In this document: positions 58,901 to 64,000 of the stretch, one piece after another
Numbering within the stretch: position 1 is the stretch's first letter
Layout of the letters: each line of letters opens with the position of its first letter
Assembly (NCBI RefSeq): GCF_002834235.1
Contig: NZ_NNBY01000034.1
Span: forward strand, 40,010 to 104,009
Origin: Ruminococcus bromii
GTDB lineage: Bacteria; Bacillota; Clostridia; Oscillospirales; Acutalibacteraceae
Length of the DNA stretch: 64,000 nt
Direction of reading: 5' to 3'
Program-made: the position numbers and the translations under genes
The notes under the pieces: model-generated
The model's input: the letters and a program-made list of their open reading frames with translations, nothing else
What the model was told of the DNA's origin: nothing
Databases searched by the model: none

Positions 58901-59385
58901 ACCTCAAGCTTCTTGATGAGGCAGTAAGTGAGGAAAAGGGCGAGCAGAATGTCACAAAAGACCTCGACTGTCTTATTGATATTTCGGTTGATGCTCATAT
59001 TCCCGAAAGCTATGTTGAAAGTCTTACACTTCGTCTTGATGTTTACCGCAGAATTGCCGATATCCGCAGTAACGAGGACGCAGACGATGTTATTGACGAG
59101 TTGCAGGACAGATTCGGCAAGATTCCGAACTCGGTTCTCGGACTTATCGACATTGCCCTTGTGCGTAACAAGGCTTACTCAATGGGCATTTACGAAATCA
59201 GACAGAACGGCACAACGCTCATGCTCTTTGTAAACGAACTCAAATCCCCTCAGGTTGCCGACTTGCTCATTGCTTTGGGCGGAAAGGCAAAGCTTGTTGC
59301 CGGAGCAAAACCGTGCGTTGCGGTTGAGTGCAAAAACAGCTCCGCTCCGCTTGAAATCCTCACCAAAATTTTCGGTGTGCAGTAA
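55927..59385 (+). CDS. mfd: Transcription-repair coupling factor
   Basis: An 1152-residue DNA translocase that removes stalled RNA polymerase and recruits UvrA. It has an N-terminal UvrB-like module (about 1-400), then the RNA-polymerase-interaction domain (about 490-560; LAPGDYVVHNVHGIGVFGG). The RecG-like motor has Walker A GDVGFGKTEVALRAAF near 645, the DEEQ box IIDEEQRFGV, SATPIPRTL, and the QLRGRVGRSSRRAYAY motif VI. The C-terminal TRCF domain starts near 1010. The length is standard. pth-mfd order is conserved in Firmicutes. Confidence 0.97.
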   Translation: MNNLNFLVDVLKDSPVFKTLEKNVKPGRTVCASGLSTINKSNIIYALCRLKGVTAFCLASDEKEAQTLCNDLSCMGLRAYVYPVRDFNFLDFQSRSHEYEHARLKVLLKLINHECDVAIACVDAAAQLTVPRNVLEQSVIEFEEGRELSLEKATKALTLLGYERFDAVEGSGQFSLRGGILDFFMPDSDYPVRCEFWGDEITDLSYFDIETQRRFKKADKITLSPSTEIVIEDRATLADKIEHKAKLLRSKNSAKAKEKLFSEAELIRSGAMIANADKFINQIYDKPESLFDYLDRNTLVFASEFTAIQERGKSMDFISNETLMQGFGDGTLCRGFDRFALTFNECTEFLQSHGTIVLENFVHGSMPIKLSEIISFSTKQLSAWGGSYKQLKEDVDGLFTPESKGVIFAGTERAAKNLCDTFNADGINAVYSEGADKISKGELLVMQGALSAGFEYPSQKFFAITYSQVSYRPEKSKKKKKKTGQEIYSLSELAPGDYVVHNVHGIGVFGGIRKIDTHGVIKDYIKIDYAKGDVLYVPVTQLDMVAKYIGPKEDSRVKLNRLGSGDWQKAKARVKTSVKDIAKELIELYSQRMKAKGYAFSADNEWQRDFELSFEYDETPDQLRCCEEIKHDMMRSSPMDRLLCGDVGFGKTEVALRAAFKCIADSKQCALLCPTTILAWQHYQTVIKRFEGYPVRVELLSRFRTAKQQKEILQKLKRGEIDMIVGTHRLVQKDVEFRDLGLAIIDEEQRFGVAQKERFKELCKNVDVLTLSATPIPRTLNMAMSGLRDMSVIEEAPTNRQPVQTYVLEHDDAVINEAIRRELRRGGQVFYLHNNVETISSCAAKIQEAVPEAKIAIGHGKMKEGELSEVWRQMLEQEIDVLVCTTIIETGVDLPNANTLIIENADCMGLSQLHQLRGRVGRSSRRAYAYFTFRRNKVLTEIQQKRLAAIREFTEFGSGFRIAMRDLELRGAGNIMGAQQHGHMESVGYDMYLKLLDEAVSEEKGEQNVTKDLDCLIDISVDAHIPESYVESLTLRLDVYRRIADIRSNEDADDVIDELQDRFGKIPNSVLGLIDIALVRNKAYSMGIYEIRQNGTTLMLFVNELKSPQVADLLIALGGKAKLVAGAKPCVAVECKNSSAPLEILTKIFGVQ

Positions 59386-59484
59386 TTTAACGGTATAAAG
59401 CCGTAATTTGTTAAGAAAAAATCCCCCGAAACTACAAAAATGCTGTTTTTCGGTGGAAATTCTCAACAAAATTTTATAAAAATG

Positions 59485-59513
59485 TAGACAATGACGATTT
59501 TTTTGTGTATAAT
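59485..59513 (+). promoter_or_regulatory. Promoter of the PrsA-like lipoprotein gene
   Basis: TAGACA (59485-59490), 17 bases, then TATAAT (59508-59513). The start codon is about 75 bases on, after AGAAGGACGG. Confidence 0.75.
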
Positions 59514-59590
59514 CGTAAGGTACATTATCCTGTGAAAGTGTGTTTGCAGGACACTTTGCATTTAATTTTTCAGAAGGACGGTAAAAAACT

Positions 59591-60787
59591 ATGAAGCCTA
59601 ATATCAAGGTTGGTTCATTTTTACTTGCAATTGTTATGATGTTCTCAGTTTTTGCAATTGCAGGTTGTACACCCACAACTCTTAACAAAGAATGGTCGTA
59701 TAAGACAAGCGACAACGAGCTTGCCATCGGCGTTTATATCTACTCACTCAATGCAGCTTACAGTCAGGCTGAGTCATTTGCTAAAAAGCTTGACGATTAT
59801 GATTCGACATCTGACAAGTGGCTTGATGAAAAAATCAAGGACGATGACGGCAACGAGCAGGTTGCAAGAGAGTGGATTAAAGATCAGGCTAAGAAAATGT
59901 GCCTCAGCTACCTCGTAGTTGACGAACAGCTTAAAAAGGAAAATGTAAACATCGGTCAGGCAACTCTTGACTCCGCAACAAGTCAGGCTGAATCATACTG
60001 GAATGTCGGCCCGTATGCGTCACAGGGTTATGTAATGCCGATGAAGAAGCAGTATGAAAAGTACGGCGTTTCACTCGACAGCTTTGCATACTGCACAACT
60101 CTCTACAACACAAAGTATGAGGCTCTCTTCAAAGCAGTTTACGGCAAGGGCGGTTCAAAGGAAGTTTCCGACGCCGACCTTACAAAGTATTTCAAGGAAA
60201 ACTATACGGACTACTCATATCTTCCCGTGAACCTTTATACATCAACAAAAGACGAGGCAGGTTCATCAAAGAATGTTGCAATGAGCGACAAGGAAATCAA
60301 GAAGGTTGAGGATCAGCTTAACGGTTACAAGAATGACCTTAACAAGGGCGGTTCTTTTGATGATGTTATTGCATCATACAAGAAGTCAAGCGGTTCGGGA
60401 ACAGATTCTTCTGTTTCAAAAGTAGAAGTTCTCGACAAGAGCTCAATCGGTGACGAGCTTAAAGAGGCTATCGGCAAGCTTAAAACAGGCAAGGCTGAAA
60501 CTCTCAAGGTTGGCAGCGGCGACAGCGCAATCTACTATCTCGTTTATAAGAAAGACGTCAGCAAGGATGTTGACAGCTATATCGGCAACGAATCAAAAAG
60601 AGCCGGTGTACTTGCGTCAATGAAGTCAGACGAATTTTCAAAGTACATTGACAGTCTTGCAGAGAAACTTAAGTATGAAGAAAACACTTCGGTTATTGAC
60701 AAGTATAAGCCTGAACTCTTCTTCGTTGCGGTTGAGCCTACAACATCGGCGTCAACAACATCGGCATCCGATAAAAGCTCAAAATAA
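59591..60787 (+). CDS. PrsA/SurA-like foldase lipoprotein
   Basis: A 398-residue lipoprotein with lipobox FAIAGC (Cys25). A helical SurA-N-like part (about 35-200) is followed by a region where a rotamase would lie (about 200-340; DADLTKYFKENYTDYSYLPVNLY, KGGSFDDVIASYKKSSG, ELKEAIGKLKTGKAETLKV). The parvulin signature residues are weak, so it may be a chaperone without isomerase activity. The tail is Ser/Thr-rich. PrsA-type proteins help fold exported enzymes, which suits the secreted amylase machinery. Confidence 0.75.
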   Translation: MKPNIKVGSFLLAIVMMFSVFAIAGCTPTTLNKEWSYKTSDNELAIGVYIYSLNAAYSQAESFAKKLDDYDSTSDKWLDEKIKDDDGNEQVAREWIKDQAKKMCLSYLVVDEQLKKENVNIGQATLDSATSQAESYWNVGPYASQGYVMPMKKQYEKYGVSLDSFAYCTTLYNTKYEALFKAVYGKGGSKEVSDADLTKYFKENYTDYSYLPVNLYTSTKDEAGSSKNVAMSDKEIKKVEDQLNGYKNDLNKGGSFDDVIASYKKSSGSGTDSSVSKVEVLDKSSIGDELKEAIGKLKTGKAETLKVGSGDSAIYYLVYKKDVSKDVDSYIGNESKRAGVLASMKSDEFSKYIDSLAEKLKYEENTSVIDKYKPELFFVAVEPTTSASTTSASDKSSK

Positions 60788-60844
60788 TTGATATCGGACA
60801 TACAACAGACGCATTTTCAGATTATTCTGAAGAAAGGGGCTTTT

Positions 60845-61714
60845 ATGAAAAAACATTCAAAGCTTTGCGCAATTTTTCTGACGGCACTTTTGAGCATTTC
60901 TGCTGTGAGCTTTTCCGTATCGGCAGTCGGTGAGGAGGTTGATCCCGGCGGAGATTCAAGCGTTATTGTTGATCCCGTAGAGCCGGAGCCCGAGCCCGAA
61001 CCGGAACCGGAACCATCACCGGAGCCTGAGCCGCAGCCGCAGCCCGATCCTGTGTATCCGGACTCGTCGGACAGTTCATCATATGTAGATCCCGGCTATT
61101 CGTCAAGTGATTCGTCATATGACAACAACTATAACTATGACAGTAGCTATGACTACAACAATAACAGTTATGACAATAATTACAGCAGCAGTCAGACTTA
61201 CTACTACTCTGAGCCGTCATATGTAGGCGGCGGTCAGTCCTATGTTGCTCCGTCAAATACTGCTCCGTCAGCGTCGCTCATCAAGTCTGACGATAACATT
61301 GACGAAAAAACTCTTTCAAGCAACGACTGGTCGGATATCGCAAAAAATCTTAAAAATACCGACACATCGGGTTCTGACGGTGATGACTTTAACTTCATCA
61401 AGAACAATAACAGCAAGGGTGACAACGGTCATTGGATGTTCTATGTTTCACTCGTTTTACTCTCACTCGGTGTTGCAGGCATTGCGTACTTTGTAATTTC
61501 AACTGTTCTCAACAGAAAGAAGAGAGTCACGGTCGGCGGCAGAAGTAACGCTCCAAAGAGCAAATCTGCACAGCCACAGCGTTACGGCAGTAACGATGAT
61601 TATGCCGATGATTACTCATCTTCAGGCAGAAAGTCCGAAAGACGCAGTAAGTACGATACTGCCGAAATTCAGCTTCCAAAGAACAACCAAAAGGGCGGAA
61701 GAAGATACAAGTAA
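60845..61714 (+). CDS. Exported Pro/Glu- and Ser/Tyr/Asn-rich protein with a C-terminal membrane anchor
   Basis: The ATG at 60845 after AAAGGGG gives 289 residues. It has a signal peptide (about 1-27), a PEPEPEP stretch (about 43-68) and a low-complexity Ser/Tyr/Asp/Asn region (about 75-135). A transmembrane helix (about 200-222; MFYVSLVLLSLGVAGIAYFVIS) and a basic cytosolic tail complete it. The outside part looks like a flexible stalk crossing the wall. No catalytic domain is seen. It starts 57 bases after the foldase gene. Confidence 0.75.
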   Translation: MKKHSKLCAIFLTALLSISAVSFSVSAVGEEVDPGGDSSVIVDPVEPEPEPEPEPEPSPEPEPQPQPDPVYPDSSDSSSYVDPGYSSSDSSYDNNYNYDSSYDYNNNSYDNNYSSSQTYYYSEPSYVGGGQSYVAPSNTAPSASLIKSDDNIDEKTLSSNDWSDIAKNLKNTDTSGSDGDDFNFIKNNNSKGDNGHWMFYVSLVLLSLGVAGIAYFVISTVLNRKKRVTVGGRSNAPKSKSAQPQRYGSNDDYADDYSSSGRKSERRSKYDTAEIQLPKNNQKGGRRYK

Positions 61715-61734
61715 TTAAATAACTTTATAAAACA

Positions 61735-61768
61735 AAAGCAGTTCCAAAATCGGAACTGCTTTTTTGTT
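61735..61768 (+). terminator. Terminator after the foldase-stalk pair
   Basis: AAAGCAGTTCC and GGAACTGCTTT form a perfect 11-pair stem with a T tract. On the minus strand it can also stop the DUF896 gene. Confidence 0.85.
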
Positions 61769-61815
61769 TGACTGTGTAATTAAATTTTCACATGACTTCT
61801 GTTTGAATGTCAAAA

Positions 61816-62040
61816 TCAGTTTTTGTCGTACGGCTTTTTGTATGCCTCTTTGAACGGTTTTACAGTGCCGTCCTTTTCTTCAACGCTTACATTGTCAAGT
61901 GTTGCGTTGAACTGTGTGCGGATTTCGCCGAGATAAATTTTGTACAGCTCTTTCTGTTCTTTTTGCTCAGCCTCGGTAAGTCCCTGTTCCTTTTTCTTTT
62001 TTGCAAGCTCGTTAATTCCGTCAAGCATCTTTTTATCCAT
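61816..62040 (-). CDS. DUF896 / UPF0291 family protein (YnzC-like)
   Basis: A 74-residue helical protein. INELAKKKKEQGLTEAEQKEQKELYKIYL is the diagnostic N-terminal helical hairpin of the family, and the C-terminal half is charged and probably flexible. GGGAGG precedes the start. In Bacillus, YnzC is an SOS-region protein of unknown role. It is divergent from the MutS-like gene. Confidence 0.92.
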   Translation of the reverse strand: MDKKMLDGINELAKKKKEQGLTEAEQKEQKELYKIYLGEIRTQFNATLDNVSVEEKDGTVKPFKEAYKKPYDKN

Positions 62041-62211
62041 AAGTCAATCCTCCCGACCGTTATTTTGTTTTTGAGAACAATCTGCTCCAAAGCTATGATA
62101 TCACACAATCAGCCAAAGTGCAAATTTTCGATTTCTCGGTTGAAAACAAAAATTTTTTGTGCTATCATTCAATTAAAGCCGTTATACGGCAAATTTTTTC
62201 GGCGGTGAATT

Positions 62212-63933
62212 ATGGAAAAATTCAGCTTATTACACCCGACAAATTCAAATGCATCCTACAGAACTCTCAACAAAGAGGCGCTGAATGATTTGTCGGTTGA
62301 TTATATATGTGACGCTCTCACAAAAGAGCTGTATGAACGCAACAGCATAAAGCAGCTGCTGATAAATATTACGGATGACGAGGAAGTTATAAAATATCGT
62401 TGCGATGTTTTTGAGGATTTTCTTCGTTTTCCGAAACTTCGTGATGATCTATCCGCACTTCTTGTAAAGCTGAACGATTTGCGTGAAATTGAGCGCTTTC
62501 AAAAGGATACCGAGGCATCTTCCTTGTGGCAGCTTGTAAACCGACTTCGTGAAATGGACGGCTATGTCGATTGCATTACAAGAATAAAAAACACGCTTGA
62601 AACAATTGAAGTAAAGTCGCAGGGCCTGCTTGAACTCAAGAAAAATGTTCAGTCAATTTACAATGACAGCGGTTTTCCCGAACTAAAAAAGGATATAATA
62701 GATACGCTTGCAAAGGCTCAAAAGCTCAAGAGCATTACACTCGGTGTGAATCTTGACGATTTGCTCCGCCCAAAGAGTGTGGGTGTAATCTCACTCAATG
62801 ACAAAGAATTTACCGACAGCGGTATTCTCAAAAGATTTATGAAGTTTACAAACCGTGACAGCGAACTGCATCACGGCAACGATGTTTCGGGATTTTTAAG
62901 CTTTCATCCGTCCAATCCGTCAACCTCGCAGTTCGGGCTGGGACAGTTTGTTGTGGGCGCTCAGCAGGATGTAAACCACACTATGAACAGCTCGCTGACC
63001 GGCGCAGATCCTATGTCTGACGCACTCAAAAATGTTGTGACCGATATCCTTCGCAGAACCGTAAATGACATAAAATCAATGCTCAACAGATATGTCAATG
63101 TCAACGGCTACTCGTTCGTTTCGCTTATGCCCGAAATCATTTTCTATATTCGTTTTGCAGAGCTTTGTGATAAGATGAAAAAGAAAAATCTTCCGCTGTG
63201 CAAGGCAGAAGTTTTGCCGAAAGAGGACAGAAACTGCTGTCTTAGAGATGTTTACAACCTCAAGCTCGGCATAAAATCGGCAAACGGTGAGAATTTGGAT
63301 ATTGTCACAAACGATATTGATTTTAACGATGACAGGCGAATTTACATTCTGACAGGTCCGAACCGTGGCGGTAAAACCACTATTACGCAGGCGGTCGGAC
63401 TTGCATTTTTGCTTGCTCAGAACGGAATATATGTTCCTGCAACGCAGATGAAATTCAGCCCGTGCGACAGCATTTTTACGCATTTTCCTGCCGATGAAAA
63501 CGATACCGTTGACCTCGGCAGACTCGGTGAAGAAAGCAAAAGACTTGCCGAAATTTTCTCCGCGGCAAGCCGTTACAGCCTGCTTTTGCTCAACGAAAGC
63601 CTTGCAACAACCAATGTTGCCGAGGGCTTGTACATTGCCCGTGATGTTGTCAAATCAATGCGATATCTCGGCACAAGGGCGATTTTTAATACCCATATGC
63701 ACGATTTGGCTCGCAATCTTGACGAGGTGAACACAACCGTAAAGGGCGACAGCAAGATTGAAAGTCTGGTAACAGGTGTCGAAAATGGACAGCGTTCGTT
63801 CAAGGTTTTCATCGCTCCGCCTCAAGGTGTAAGCTATGCCAAAGACATTGCCGAAAAATACGGTGTAACCTTTGACAAAATCAAAAAACAGATTGATCGG
63901 CAGCGTGTCGCTGCACCCGGTTCGGGAAGATAG
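62212..63933 (+). CDS. MutS-like ATPase without mismatch-recognition domain
   Basis: A 573-residue protein. The first 350 residues are helical, like the MutS lever/clamp region, and the mismatch-reading N-terminal domains are missing. The ATPase domain has Walker A TGPNRGGKTT (about 382-391). Walker B reads LLLLNESL rather than the usual (L/V)xxxDE: the Asp is Asn while the catalytic Glu is kept. FNTHMHDLA follows. There is no Smr endonuclease tail, so it is not MutS2. The role is unknown. The last codons overlap a CTCGGGCAT repeat. Confidence 0.82.
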   Translation: MEKFSLLHPTNSNASYRTLNKEALNDLSVDYICDALTKELYERNSIKQLLINITDDEEVIKYRCDVFEDFLRFPKLRDDLSALLVKLNDLREIERFQKDTEASSLWQLVNRLREMDGYVDCITRIKNTLETIEVKSQGLLELKKNVQSIYNDSGFPELKKDIIDTLAKAQKLKSITLGVNLDDLLRPKSVGVISLNDKEFTDSGILKRFMKFTNRDSELHHGNDVSGFLSFHPSNPSTSQFGLGQFVVGAQQDVNHTMNSSLTGADPMSDALKNVVTDILRRTVNDIKSMLNRYVNVNGYSFVSLMPEIIFYIRFAELCDKMKKKNLPLCKAEVLPKEDRNCCLRDVYNLKLGIKSANGENLDIVTNDIDFNDDRRIYILTGPNRGGKTTITQAVGLAFLLAQNGIYVPATQMKFSPCDSIFTHFPADENDTVDLGRLGEESKRLAEIFSAASRYSLLLLNESLATTNVAEGLYIARDVVKSMRYLGTRAIFNTHMHDLARNLDEVNTTVKGDSKIESLVTGVENGQRSFKVFIAPPQGVSYAKDIAEKYGVTFDKIKKQIDRQRVAAPGSGR

Positions 63934-63966
63934 TATGTAATAATAAAAACATATTATGCCCGAGCG
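63920..63966 (-). repeat. CTCGGGCATAATATG repeat overlapping the MutS-like gene end
   Basis: On the minus strand it reads CGCTCGGGCATAATATGTTT and ends CTATCTTCCCGAAC, as in the other copies. The stop codon and last few codons of the MutS-like gene fall inside it. An AATTGAAAGTTG stretch follows to the window end. Confidence 0.55.
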
Positions 63967-64000
63967 GAAGTTTTTTTAAATTGAAAGTTGAAAATGGAAA

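Noticed and set aside
60975..61045. Repetitive GAGCCGGAACC tract
   Set aside because: It is the PEPEPEP stretch of the secreted stalk protein and is continuous with its reading frame.
1..64000. tRNA genes
   Set aside because: I looked for GGTTCGAATCC-like T-arms with paired acceptor ends in the intergenic regions and found none; a covariance search would be needed to be certain.

Overview
The window reads as chromosome of a spore-forming, amylolytic gut Firmicute of the Ruminococcaceae, most like Ruminococcus bromii or a close relative. This is inferred from gene content. Three secreted proteins carry starch-binding-like modules, dockerins or a cohesin-like domain (6431-8044, 27571-29223, 31293-32939), next to a secreted GH13 amylase (32978-35392). 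The spore genes gpr and spoIIP are adjacent. The block glmU-like, prs, pth, mfd follows the Bacillus gcaD-prs-spoVC-mfd order. Fermentative redox genes (NfnAB, L-lactate dehydrogenase, PPDK) are also present.

Layout. 1-6047: a NUDIX protein running off the left edge, a membrane protein, RlmB, a degenerate P-type-ATPase-like membrane protein, and rpe. 6431-9507: a cohesin-like secreted protein, an FkbM methyltransferase and a lone 5S rRNA with its own promoter. 9802-14371: a DUF815 ATPase, a substrate-binding lipoprotein fused to a peptidoglycan-binding domain, OGG and a DUF6062 protein. 14741-16026 (minus strand): a phage tail-fibre-like gene and a small partner. 16328-24999: a Crp/Fnr regulator, MntP, Ldh, NfnAB, TrkA and TrkH. 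25175-27241: SpoIIP and Gpr. 27571-35392: dockerin protease, RarA, dockerin starch-binding protein, amylase. 35704-37928: GNAT, an HTH_36 protein, FtrB and TrxA. 38179-48691: one tight phage-derived operon. 48864-63933: a small membrane peptide, PPDK, the glmU-prs-pth-mfd block, a PrsA-like foldase, a Pro/Glu-rich membrane protein, a DUF896 protein and a MutS-like ATPase.

The most interesting system is the phage-derived operon at 38179-48691. It encodes terminase, portal, protease, capsid, connectors, a LysM tail protein, hub, spike, a gp25-like protein, baseplate J and a DUF2313 protein. It has no recognisable sheath, tape measure, fibre, lysis, integrase or replication gene. A tail-fibre-like gene lies 22 kb away on the other strand. 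The fibre gene, the HTH_36 gene and the structural operon share one inverted-repeat motif (TTGCAT-N6-ATRCAW), and I found it nowhere else in the window. This suggests a dispersed, co-regulated and probably domesticated particle system.

The intergenic DNA is crowded with short interspersed repeats. These include MITE-like elements with GTAGGGG-type terminal inverted repeats, a recurring GTCGGGAAGACA hairpin that looks like a mobile terminator, and a CTCGGGCATAATATG element.
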